Source: Oribacterium sp. UBA5894
Lineage (GTDB): Bacteria > Bacillota > Clostridia > Lachnospirales > Lachnospiraceae
DNA: 6,860 bases
Assembly (NCBI GenBank): GCA_002431355.1
Contig: DJEQ01000084.1
Coordinates: forward strand, 15,854 to 22,713
Reading direction: 5' to 3'
The notes beneath the pieces are model-generated. The model worked only from the letters and a program-made list of their open reading frames with translations, was not told the origin of the DNA and searched no databases. The translations under genes and the position numbers were made by a program. Within the stretch, counting starts at the first letter, position 1. The number at the start of each line of letters is the position of its first letter. Positions 1 through 6,508 of this stretch are shown here, in pieces.

Positions 1-126
1 AAAATTCTCCAAGTGCTTCTAAAAGGTCCGATTTTGATTTTTCAACGGGCTCTACGTATGGTTTCGGATGGCCGGGCTCCGAGCTCCTGATCTACACTTC
101 CTTCTTGTCAAACACCTAAGCTAAAA
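1..126. other. Region downstream of leuA, no gene seen
   Basis: These bases follow the leuA stop. I found no open frame with a ribosome binding site, no tRNA and no stem with a T-run that would serve as a leuA terminator. GAGCTC at 80-85 is a short palindrome and not enough for a call. Confidence 0.4.
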
Positions 127-1878
127 TCAGGAATTTCCGAAGAGATCCTTCGGGTTCTGTCCGGCCTTCTTCTGTGCGAGGCGCTGCTTTCCGGCGATTT
201 CTGCTTCCTCCGGGAAGAACATGCGATTCACGGCACTGAAGAGTCCCCGGATGGAGGAACGCGTGATGTTCGAGCTTAAGCCGACGCCATAGCTCGTCTT
301 TCCAGTGTTCTCATCCAGCAGGTGGATATAGGAAACGGCCTTCACATTGGAGCCAGTGCCGAGGGCATGCTCCTGGTAGTCGAGCACCTTGATCTTGATG
401 CCAAGCTCCTCGGAGAGTCCAGAGATGACGGCATCGATCGGTCCATTGCCGACACCATCAAACTGCTTCATCGTACCGTGATCGAGGTAGCTTACGCGTG
501 CCATCGTGGTATAGGTATCGTCTCCATTCTCCGTATCGGTGGTGCGGATGTTCTTGAAGTGGATTGGCTCCTTCGTCTCGACATACTCTGCCTGGAAGAT
601 ATCGTAGATTTCCTGTGGCGAAACCTCGCCCTCCTTCTCAGATACGGTCTGAATGTAATCTGCGAACTCACGCTGCATGCCCTTCGGCAGCTTGTAGCCG
701 AACTGTGAATCCATGACGAAGGCAACGCCGCCCTTTCCAGACTGGCTGTTGATCCGGACGATCGGCTCGTACTTTCGGCCGATGTCGGCTGGATCGATCG
801 GCAGGTATGGCACCTCCCAGATCTCGCTGTTCCGCTCGCGCATTGCCTGTACGCCCTTGTTGATGGCATCCTGGTGAGAGCCAGAGAACGCTGTAAATAC
901 CAGGGCACCAGCATATGGCTGTCTCGGTGGAATCGACATCTTCGTGCAGCGCTCGTAGACCTCCTTGATGGCATTGATATCCTCGAGCTCCAGCTTCGGA
1001 TTGACGCCCTGCGAGAACATGTTGTAGGCCAGGGTCAGAATGTCGACATTGCCCGTACGCTCGCCGTTTCCGAAGAGCGTACCCTCGACACGGTCGGCGC
1101 CTGCGAGGAGTGCAAGCTCCGTCGAGGCCACACCCTCGCCACGGTCATTGTGCGGATGCACGGAGACAATGACGTGCTCCCGATACTTGAGGTGCTTCGA
1201 CATGTACTCGATCTGATCCGCATAGACATTCGGCGTATTCATCTCGACGGTCGATGGAAGGTTGATGATAACCTCGCGGCCTTCCCCACACTCCCAGGCA
1301 TCCAGCACAGCATTGCAGATTTCGGCTGCATAATCCATCTCCGTACCGGTAAAGGACTCCGGAGAATACTCCAGACGAATCTTTCCAGGGAAGGCATTGG
1401 CATACTTCTTTACAAGCTGCGTACCGGTCAGGGCGATGTCAATGATGTCTTCCTTATCCTTATGGAAAACCACATCGCGCTGCAGCACGGAGGTGGAATT
1501 ATAGATGTGGACAATGGCCTTATCAAGTCCTGTCAGACACTCGAAGGTGCGCTCCAGCTGCTCGGCACGGCACTGTACCAGCACCTGTACGGTCACATCA
1601 TCAGGGATCATCTTCCGCTCAATGAGCTGACGAAGAAAATCATACTCGATCTGAGAGGCTGCCGGGAAGCCTACCTCAATTTCCTTGAAGCCAAGCTTTA
1701 CAAGCATCTGGAAGAATTCGATTTTCTCCTCTACACTCATCGGATCAACAAGTGCCTGGTTGCCATCTCGCAGGTCGACAGAGCACCAGATCGGTGCCTC
1801 CGTAATTTCCTTATCCACCCAGGTTCTTTCCGGATATTTGAACGCCGGAAAACGTCTATAGCGCTTGTAATTCAGCAT
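127..1878 (-). CDS. leuA: 2-isopropylmalate synthase, long LeuA2-type
   Basis: The enzyme condenses acetyl-CoA with 2-oxoisovalerate to give 2-isopropylmalate, the committed step of leucine synthesis in the cytoplasm. The 583-residue product fits the longer fungal/actinobacterial-type LeuA family. An N-terminal TIM-barrel domain carries the metal and catalytic motif SVDLRDGNQ (33-41), the metal histidines in HPHNDRGEG (241-249) and the signature LFGNGERTGNVD (268-279). A C-terminal domain from about residue 430 holds the GVGNGPIDA segment expected of the leucine-binding regulatory region, so feedback inhibition by leucine is likely. The ATG is supported by the family-like opening MLNYKRYRRFP and by AAGGAAAGGAAG just upstream. 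It is the last gene of the run, 105 bp after glmM. No leuB, leuC or leuD is in view. No convincing terminator was found in the 126 bases after its stop. Confidence 0.97.
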   Translation of the reverse strand: MLNYKRYRRFPAFKYPERTWVDKEITEAPIWCSVDLRDGNQALVDPMSVEEKIEFFQMLVKLGFKEIEVGFPAASQIEYDFLRQLIERKMIPDDVTVQVLVQCRAEQLERTFECLTGLDKAIVHIYNSTSVLQRDVVFHKDKEDIIDIALTGTQLVKKYANAFPGKIRLEYSPESFTGTEMDYAAEICNAVLDAWECGEGREVIINLPSTVEMNTPNVYADQIEYMSKHLKYREHVIVSVHPHNDRGEGVASTELALLAGADRVEGTLFGNGERTGNVDILTLAYNMFSQGVNPKLELEDINAIKEVYERCTKMSIPPRQPYAGALVFTAFSGSHQDAINKGVQAMRERNSEIWEVPYLPIDPADIGRKYEPIVRINSQSGKGGVAFVMDSQFGYKLPKGMQREFADYIQTVSEKEGEVSPQEIYDIFQAEYVETKEPIHFKNIRTTDTENGDDTYTTMARVSYLDHGTMKQFDGVGNGPIDAVISGLSEELGIKIKVLDYQEHALGTGSNVKAVSYIHLLDENTGKTSYGVGLSSNITRSSIRGLFSAVNRMFFPEEAEIAGKQRLAQKKAGQNPKDLFGNS

Positions 1879-1973
1879 AACGTTCGCTTCCTTTCCTTGA
1901 AAGTCTTCTCTATTCTGTTGGCTGCCCTCTGCAAAGCTGCAGGGTTATATTCACGTACAACAGTATAATTCAT
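1872..1973 (-). CDS. Possible 33-residue leader ORF overlapping the leuA start
   Basis: An ATG at 1971-1973 opens a 33-codon frame (start MNYTVVREYNPAAL) that fills most of the gap between glmM and leuA. It ends at a TGA (1872-1874) inside the leuA start, in the arrangement ATGCTGA. Such an overlap could couple its translation to leuA. The peptide is basic and polar, with no membrane segment. It has only two leucines, so it does not look like a classic leucine-attenuation leader. No Shine-Dalgarno sequence precedes the ATG, and an open stretch of this length is not rare by chance. I do not recognise a family. It could equally be untranslated leader. Confidence 0.22.
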   Translation of the reverse strand: MNYTVVREYNPAALQRAANRIEKTFKERKRTLC

Positions 1974-1983
1974 TATTATATCG
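1879..1983 (-). promoter_or_regulatory. leuA leader region with short hairpin
   Basis: These 105 bp separate glmM from leuA. The end next to glmM is AT-rich and includes a short inverted repeat, TATAAT (1964-1969) with ATTATA (1975-1980). Either arm or the nearby TATAAC (1944-1949 on the minus strand) could be a -10 box, but none has a good -35 at 16-18 bp, so a leuA promoter is plausible and not shown. A small imperfect hairpin pairs CCC..TGCA with TGCAGGG at about 1925-1944 and has a 2-nt bulge. It has no T-run after it on the minus strand. No T-box (no specifier stem or conserved T-box motif) can fit or be seen here. The ribosome binding site AAGGAAAGGAAG lies close to the leuA ATG. Confidence 0.4.
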
Positions 1984-3348
1984 TCACTGCACCGTCAGGA
2001 CCAGTCCCTCTTTATTCATGACTTCGATAACCTGATCGACATAGCGTTCACACTTCTCCTGCGTATCGGCCTCGACCATGACACGCACCAGTGGCTCAGT
2101 ACCGGATGCACGAAGCAGGATACGTCCATCGCTTCCGAGCGCATCGGTCACCTCCTGCACGGCCTGCAATACCGCCGAGTTCTTCTGTGCCGTCTCCTTA
2201 TCGAGTACGCGCACATTCTTCAGCACCTGCGGATAGACCACAAATGGCGCTGCCAGCTGCTTCAGGGACTGCTTCTTCGCGAGCATGGTTTCCATGACCT
2301 TAATGGAGGTCAGAATACCATCGCCGGTCGTTGCATGGCGGAGGAAAATAATGTGTCCGGACTGCTCGCCGCCCAGCGAATAGCCGTTCTGGGACATGTT
2401 CTCATACACGAAGCGGTCACCGACCTTCGTCTTCTCATAGCGAATGCCGACCTCATCGAGCGCCTTGTAAAGACCAAAATTCGACATCACCGTCGTCACA
2501 ATCGTATTATCCTGCAGCTGTCCCTGCTCCTTCATGTAGCAGCCACAGACGTACATGATCTGGTCGCCATTCACCACGCGACCATCCTCGTCCACTGCGA
2601 GGCAGCGATCTGCATCGCCATCGTACGCGAAGCCGACATCACAGCCCTCCTCCACAACATAGCGCTGCAGGGATTCGATATGGGTCGAGCCGCACTTGTC
2701 ATTGATGTTCGTGCCATTTGGCTCGTTGTGAATGACATGCGTATCCGCGCCCAGTGCATCGAAAACCGACTTCGCCACCGAAGAAGCGGAACCATTCGAG
2801 CAGTCGAGGGCCACCTTCTTGCCCTTGAAGCTGCGGGTTGCGAGCGAAATGAGATAGCCGATATAGCGATTCCGTCCAGCCGCAAAGTCCACGGTACGTC
2901 CGATATCGGCACGGGTTGCCAGCGGTACCTCCGGCGTCACACCATCGAGGTAATCCTCAATCTTCTTTATGACGTCATCGCCGAGCTTCTCCCCATTTCC
3001 ATTAATAACCTTGATGCCATTATCATAGTATGGATTGTGGGAAGCGGAAATCATGACACCACAGTCGAAATCCTCGGAGCGCGCCACATACGCCACGGAC
3101 GGGGTGGTCGTCACATGAAGAAGATAAGCATCGGCGCCGGTCGCGGTAATGCCGGCGGCGATGGCATACTCAAACATGTAGCTTGAGCGACGCGTATCCT
3201 TTCCGATGACGATACGGCAGCGCTCGCCGTTCTTCTTTTCCTGTCCATAGTACCAGCCGAGGAACTTTCCTACGCGGAAAGCGCTGTCGGCCGTCAGGTT
3301 GACATTGGCTTCCCCCCGATAACCATCGGTTCCAAAATATTTTCCCAT
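1984..3348 (-). CDS. glmM: Phosphoglucosamine mutase
   Basis: GlmM interconverts glucosamine-6-phosphate and glucosamine-1-phosphate on the way to UDP-GlcNAc and peptidoglycan. The 454 residues match the usual length of this alpha-D-phosphohexomutase family. In order they show the opening FGTDGYRGEAN (5-15), the phosphoserine loop SASHNPYYDNG with the catalytic serine at 103, the metal loop DGDADR (243-248), the sugar-recognition loop GGEQSGH (326-332) and the phosphate-binding loop RASGTEP (413-419). The Gln in GGEQSGH favours GlmM over phosphomannomutase/phosphoglucomutase relatives, which more often have GGEMSGH. A glucose-phosphate mutase role feeding RmlA is the main alternative. Translation is probably coupled to rmlD: the gap is 10 bp and the rmlD stop overlaps the ribosome binding site in TGAGGAG. 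Confidence 0.94.
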   Translation of the reverse strand: MGKYFGTDGYRGEANVNLTADSAFRVGKFLGWYYGQEKKNGERCRIVIGKDTRRSSYMFEYAIAAGITATGADAYLLHVTTTPSVAYVARSEDFDCGVMISASHNPYYDNGIKVINGNGEKLGDDVIKKIEDYLDGVTPEVPLATRADIGRTVDFAAGRNRYIGYLISLATRSFKGKKVALDCSNGSASSVAKSVFDALGADTHVIHNEPNGTNINDKCGSTHIESLQRYVVEEGCDVGFAYDGDADRCLAVDEDGRVVNGDQIMYVCGCYMKEQGQLQDNTIVTTVMSNFGLYKALDEVGIRYEKTKVGDRFVYENMSQNGYSLGGEQSGHIIFLRHATTGDGILTSIKVMETMLAKKQSLKQLAAPFVVYPQVLKNVRVLDKETAQKNSAVLQAVQEVTDALGSDGRILLRASGTEPLVRVMVEADTQEKCERYVDQVIEVMNKEGLVLTVQ

Positions 3349-3361
3349 TGCTTTCTCCTCA
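3349..3361 (-). promoter_or_regulatory. glmM ribosome binding site overlapping the rmlD stop
   Basis: Read on the minus strand, the rmlD stop codon TGA runs straight into GGAG, giving TGAGGAG, and the glmM ATG follows after AAAGCA. The overlap means ribosomes finishing rmlD are placed on the glmM start site. This supports co-transcription and coupled translation of the two genes, and it fixes the glmM start. Confidence 0.8.
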
Positions 3362-4282
3362 GATTTCTGCGTTTTTCAGCGCTTCCAGATAGCGACGGAC
3401 CGCATCCTGCCAGGTCGGGAGCGGCGTAAAGCCGGCCTCCACGAGCTTCGACTTATCGAGACGGGAATTAAATGGTCGCGCAGCCACACTTGCACCATAT
3501 TCTGCGGTCGTCACTGGCACTACCTTCGTCGTATAGCCTGCCTGACGGTAGATTTCCTTCGTGAAATCGTACCAGCTGATATAGCCGCCCTCATTGGTCG
3601 CATGATAGTAGCCATAGCGCTCCGTCTCCAGCATATCGACGAGCAGGCGGCTGAGATCCAGCGTATAGGTCGGTGTTCCGATCTGATCATTGACCACGCG
3701 CACGGTATCATGCGTCTTTCCAACGTTCAGCATGGTCTTGATGAAGTTCTTTCCATTGAGACCGAAGACCCACGCAATGCGTACGATAAAATATTTCTCG
3801 AGCGTACGTGCCACCGCCTGCTCTCCACCGAGCTTCGTTTCTCCATAATAGTTCAGCGGCGCATAATCCTTGCAGTCCGGCTGCCATGGAGTATCGCCCT
3901 GACCATCGAATACATAGTCGGTCGAAATATAGATCAGCTTCGCGTCAACAAGCTTCGCTGCATCCGCGATGTTCTGCACGCCGTCGACATTGATCGCCTT
4001 TACCTTCGGACGGTTGGCCTCCTCCTCGGCCGCATCGACCGCGGTCCAGGCAGCGCAGTGTACGATGACGTCCGGATGCAGCTCCCGAATGATGGAGGAC
4101 ACCTGTGCACGATTCGTGATATCCATCGATACATATGGCATGCGGGTCACGGCAGAACCGTCCATCACGCCACTGTAGCTTGGCAGAAGATCCGTTCCGA
4201 TGCCCTCATGGCCACGCTTTGCAAGCTCATTCATCACATCATGACCGAGCTGTCCATTCACACCTGTTACAAATACTTTCAT
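3359..4282 (-). CDS. rmlD: dTDP-4-dehydrorhamnose reductase
   Basis: RmlD reduces dTDP-4-dehydro-L-rhamnose to dTDP-L-rhamnose with NAD(P)H, the last step of the pathway. The 307-residue product is close to the family's usual length of about 300. It is an extended short-chain dehydrogenase with the Rossmann motif GVNGQLG (7-13), the segment HCAAWTAVDAAE (75-86), STDYVFDG (120-127) and the catalytic YGETK (Tyr146, Lys150). The pairing of STDYVFDG with YYGETKLGGE is typical of RmlD and not of RmlB-like dehydratases. There is no extra cupin domain, so it is not an RmlC-RmlD fusion. It starts at an ATG after GAAAGAGG. It is separated from rmlB by a terminator-like hairpin and is followed closely by glmM. 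Confidence 0.95.
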   Translation of the reverse strand: MKVFVTGVNGQLGHDVMNELAKRGHEGIGTDLLPSYSGVMDGSAVTRMPYVSMDITNRAQVSSIIRELHPDVIVHCAAWTAVDAAEEEANRPKVKAINVDGVQNIADAAKLVDAKLIYISTDYVFDGQGDTPWQPDCKDYAPLNYYGETKLGGEQAVARTLEKYFIVRIAWVFGLNGKNFIKTMLNVGKTHDTVRVVNDQIGTPTYTLDLSRLLVDMLETERYGYYHATNEGGYISWYDFTKEIYRQAGYTTKVVPVTTAEYGASVAARPFNSRLDKSKLVEAGFTPLPTWQDAVRRYLEALKNAEI

Positions 4283-4310
4283 CCTACAACCTCTTTCGTT
4301 TGCCTTCTAT

Positions 4311-4347
4311 AAAAAGGAAATCCCTCACATTTCGCATGCGAGGGATT
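4311..4347 (-). terminator. Terminator-like hairpin between rmlB and rmlD
   Basis: Starting 10 bp after the rmlB stop, the minus-strand transcript can pair AATCCCTC with GAGGGATT (4340-4347 with 4319-4326). After one A-C mismatch the stem goes on with three more pairs (CAT/ATG) around a 5-nt loop. It is followed by TCCTTTTTAT, a T-rich tail. The form is that of a Rho-independent terminator, slightly weakened by the two cytosines in the tail. The remaining roughly 28 bp before the rmlD ATG hold no clear promoter. The hairpin therefore more likely acts as a partial terminator or as an RNA-stabilising/processing element that lowers rmlD-glmM expression relative to rmlA-rmlB. Confidence 0.68.
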
Positions 4348-4357
4348 CATCGACGAT

Positions 4358-5389
4358 TTACTGAAGTCCTTTTCCCTGTACGTACATCTTCTCGAAGTAG
4401 TTCTGATACTCACCGGAAACGATGTGCTCCCACCATTCCTTGTTGTTCAGATACCAGTCGATGGTCACAGGAATACCGGTATCGAAGGTATACTCTGGCT
4501 TCCAGCCAAGCTCCGTCTCGATCTTGGTCGGGTCCATCGCATAGCGGAGATCATGGCCCGGACGATCCTTTACGTACTCAATGAGCGACTCCGGCTTGTG
4601 AAGGGCCTTCAGAATGGTCTTTACAACCTCGAGATTGGTACGCTCATTGTGTCCGCCAATGTTGTAGACCTCACCTGGCTTGCCCTTCCGGACGATCAGG
4701 TCAATGGCCTTACAGTGATCGGTGACATAGAGCCAGTCACGCACATTGGCACCGTTTCCGTAAACCGGGATCTTCTCATCATTCAGTGCTCTCGAAATCA
4801 CGAGCGGGATGAGCTTCTCCGGGAAGTGGTATGGGCCGTAGTTGTTCGAGCAACGGGAAATCGTCACCGGGATGCCGAAGGTTCTGTGATAAGCCATAAC
4901 GAACAGATCCGCGCTTGCCTTCGATGCTGAATATGGAGAGGATGCCTTGATCTTATTGTCCTCGGTAAAGAAGAGATCCGGGCGATCGAGTGGAAGATCA
5001 CCATAGACCTCATCGGTCGAAACCTGATGATAGCGCTGGATACCGAACTGCTTGCAGGCGTCGAGCAGGGTGACCGTGCCGCCAACATTGGTCTGAAGGA
5101 AGATGTCCGGGTTCGTCACTGAACGGTCGACGTGCGACTCTGCAGCGAAGTTGATGATGACATCCGGCTTCTCCTCCTCGAAAAGCTTGAAGATGAAGGC
5201 GCGGTCTGCGATGTCGCCCTTTACAAACTTATAGTTCGGCTTGCCCTCGAGTGGTGCCAGGGTCTCCAGATTTCCTGCATAGGTCAGGGCATCCAGACAG
5301 ATCCACATATCATCCGGATACGTGTTCACTGCAAAGTGCATGAAGTTGCCGCCGATGAAGCCGGCGCCACCTGTTACGATATATTTCAT
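4358..5389 (-). CDS. rmlB: dTDP-glucose 4,6-dehydratase
   Basis: RmlB converts dTDP-glucose to dTDP-4-dehydro-6-deoxyglucose with tightly bound NAD+, the second step of dTDP-L-rhamnose synthesis. The 343-residue protein is of normal length for this extended short-chain dehydrogenase. It begins with the dinucleotide-binding TGGAGFIGGN (6-15). It then has NFAAESHVDRS (80-90), the catalytic TDEVYGD (125-131, giving the family's Asp-Glu pair) and YSASK (Tyr153, Lys157), followed by the RCSNNYGPYHFPEKLIP segment typical of RmlB. ESHVDRS and TDEVYGD separate it from UDP-glucose 4-epimerases. It lies 14 bp after rmlA with GGAAAGGAAT as its ribosome binding site, and it is followed by a terminator-like hairpin. 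Confidence 0.97.
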   Translation of the reverse strand: MKYIVTGGAGFIGGNFMHFAVNTYPDDMWICLDALTYAGNLETLAPLEGKPNYKFVKGDIADRAFIFKLFEEEKPDVIINFAAESHVDRSVTNPDIFLQTNVGGTVTLLDACKQFGIQRYHQVSTDEVYGDLPLDRPDLFFTEDNKIKASSPYSASKASADLFVMAYHRTFGIPVTISRCSNNYGPYHFPEKLIPLVISRALNDEKIPVYGNGANVRDWLYVTDHCKAIDLIVRKGKPGEVYNIGGHNERTNLEVVKTILKALHKPESLIEYVKDRPGHDLRYAMDPTKIETELGWKPEYTFDTGIPVTIDWYLNNKEWWEHIVSGEYQNYFEKMYVQGKGLQ

Positions 5390-5403
5390 AATAATTCCTT
5401 TCC

Positions 5404-6312
5404 TTACTTATCGAGCTCGTTCTGCTCCTTGATCTTATCGACGTACTTGCCATCGAGTACATCCTTCAGATAGCGGCCATACTCGTTCTTCTTGTACATC
5501 TCATAGGCCGCCTCGACCTTGTCCCGGCCGATCCAGCCGTTGAGGTAGGCAATTTCCTCGAGGCAGGCGATCTTCCGATGCTCATGCGTCTCGATGGTGC
5601 GTACGAAGTTCGTAGCGTCCACAAGGGACTCATGCGTTCCGGTATCAAGCCAGGTAAAACCCTGTCCGAGCAGTGTAACGTCGAGCTCGCCGTTCTCAAG
5701 GTAGATACGGTTGAGATCCGTGATTTCCAGCTCCCCACGTGCCGATGGCTTCAGGTTCTTTGCATACTCTACGACACGGTTGTCATAGAAGTAAAGACCG
5801 GTCACACAGTAATTGGATTTCGGGTGCTCCGGCTTCTCTTCGATGGAAACAGCCTTGCCATGCTCATCGAAGGAAACGATACCGAAGCGCTCCGGATCAT
5901 CGACATAGTAGCCGAACACCGTTGCGCCAGACTTCTTTGCAGCGGCCTGACGGAGTGCCTTCTTGAAGCCGTGGCCGGAGAAGATATTGTCTCCGAGGAT
6001 CATGGCTACGGAATCGTCTCCGATAAAATCCGCGCCGAGAATGAAGGCCTGTGCCAGTCCATCCGGTGATGGCTGCACCTTATACTGGAGGTTCACGCCG
6101 AACTGACTTCCATCCCCTAAGAGGTCCTGGAAGCGCGGCGTATCACTTGGTGTCGAAATCAGCAGGATGTCACGAATCCCGGCATTCATAAGAACGCTCA
6201 GCGGATAGTAGATCATCGGCTTATCATAAATCGGAAGTAACTGCTTGGAGGTTACTTTGGTCAGTGGATATAATCTCGTACCGGATCCACCGGCAAGAAT
6301 AATTCCCTTCAT
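5404..6312 (-). CDS. rmlA: Glucose-1-phosphate thymidylyltransferase
   Basis: RmlA joins dTTP and glucose-1-phosphate into dTDP-glucose, the entry step to dTDP-L-rhamnose and a usual target of feedback inhibition. The 302-residue protein has the nucleotidyltransferase opening [14 protein letters not shown] (5-18), [18 protein letters not shown] (22-39), the metal aspartate in LGDNIF (Asp108), [20 protein letters not shown] (158-177) and WLDTGTH (221-227, metal Asp223). Length and motifs match the short RmlA/RfbA type. The ATG is preceded by AAAGGAG at good spacing. It is the first gene of the run, directly behind a strong-looking promoter, and 14 bp before rmlB. The expected partner rmlC does not follow it, although rmlA-rmlC-rmlB-rmlD is a common order. 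Confidence 0.97.
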   Translation of the reverse strand: MKGIILAGGSGTRLYPLTKVTSKQLLPIYDKPMIYYPLSVLMNAGIRDILLISTPSDTPRFQDLLGDGSQFGVNLQYKVQPSPDGLAQAFILGADFIGDDSVAMILGDNIFSGHGFKKALRQAAAKKSGATVFGYYVDDPERFGIVSFDEHGKAVSIEEKPEHPKSNYCVTGLYFYDNRVVEYAKNLKPSARGELEITDLNRIYLENGELDVTLLGQGFTWLDTGTHESLVDATNFVRTIETHEHRKIACLEEIAYLNGWIGRDKVEAAYEMYKKNEYGRYLKDVLDGKYVDKIKEQNELDK

Positions 6313-6331
6313 AATGTCTCCTTTAGCTGTT

Positions 6332-6365
6332 CGGGCTGCTGCGAAAAGAAGGCGCAGATGGCCCG
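6332..6365 (-). promoter_or_regulatory. Hairpin in the rmlA 5' leader
   Basis: The leader can fold into a two-part stem. CGGGC (6332-6336) pairs with GCCCG (6361-6365) and CTGCG (6339-6343) with CGCAG (6353-6357), leaving a small internal loop and a 9-nt apical loop. It ends about 11 nt before the AAAGGAG of rmlA. There is no T-run behind it on the minus strand, so it is not a terminator. It could stabilise the message or affect access to the ribosome binding site. I see no match to a known riboswitch. Confidence 0.35.
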
Positions 6366-6386
6366 TTTCTTTACATACTTATGTGG

Positions 6387-6415
6387 ATTTTAGCACAATC
6401 ACGCTGTAGATACAA
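6387..6415 (-). promoter_or_regulatory. Promoter of the rmlA-rmlB(-rmlD-glmM) unit
   Basis: On the minus strand a -35 box TTGTAT (6410-6415) is separated by exactly 17 bp from a -10 box TAAAAT (6387-6392), which has TGC just before it and so an extended -10. This fits the main vegetative sigma factor well. Transcription should start near 6379-6381, giving a leader of about 68 nt before the rmlA ATG. An ATATACG sequence related to the repeat array lies 5-11 bp upstream of the -35 box. Confidence 0.78.
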
Positions 6416-6508
6416 ATGAATATACGTTTAAGGCAGCTTCCGCGGTGCCGACAGGCTACTGTTCACTGGGCATTTCTAGGTGTAGGTACAGCTTGAAAGC
6501 AGCTGACA
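6416..6508. other. Gene-free spacer between rmlA promoter and repeat array
   Basis: This stretch has no open frame of note and is more GC-rich than the array beside it. It holds an ATATACG (6420-6426) like an array half-site. It also has a small inverted repeat, CAGCT (6489-6493) with AGCTG (6501-6505), just before the first array unit. No ribosome binding site, tRNA or clear terminator was found. Confidence 0.5.

Noticed and set aside
28..60. Relic of the right-end repeat at the left edge (CGATTTTG at 29-36, CGTATG at 55-60)
   Set aside because: There is no TATATAC before the first motif, and the second does not fall at the array's fixed spacing. Short AT-rich words like these recur by chance.
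874..1968. Long open frame on the plus strand opposite leuA
   Set aside because: The minus strand encodes a full conserved LeuA here. The plus-strand product resembles no family I recognise and is an antisense shadow.
1879..1983. T-box or leucine attenuator before leuA
   Set aside because: The leader is too short for a T-box, lacks its conserved motif, and has no terminator stem with a T-run and no run of leucine codons.
2335..3186. Long open frame on the plus strand opposite glmM
   Set aside because: It lies wholly inside the intact glmM gene, and its translation shows no domain logic.
3359..4282. RmlC-RmlD fusion that would supply the missing epimerase
   Set aside because: The protein is only 307 residues and is fully accounted for by the RmlD reductase fold.
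3602..4312. Plus-strand open frame opposite rmlD
   Set aside because: It is antisense to a complete RmlD with all catalytic motifs and shows no recognisable family features.
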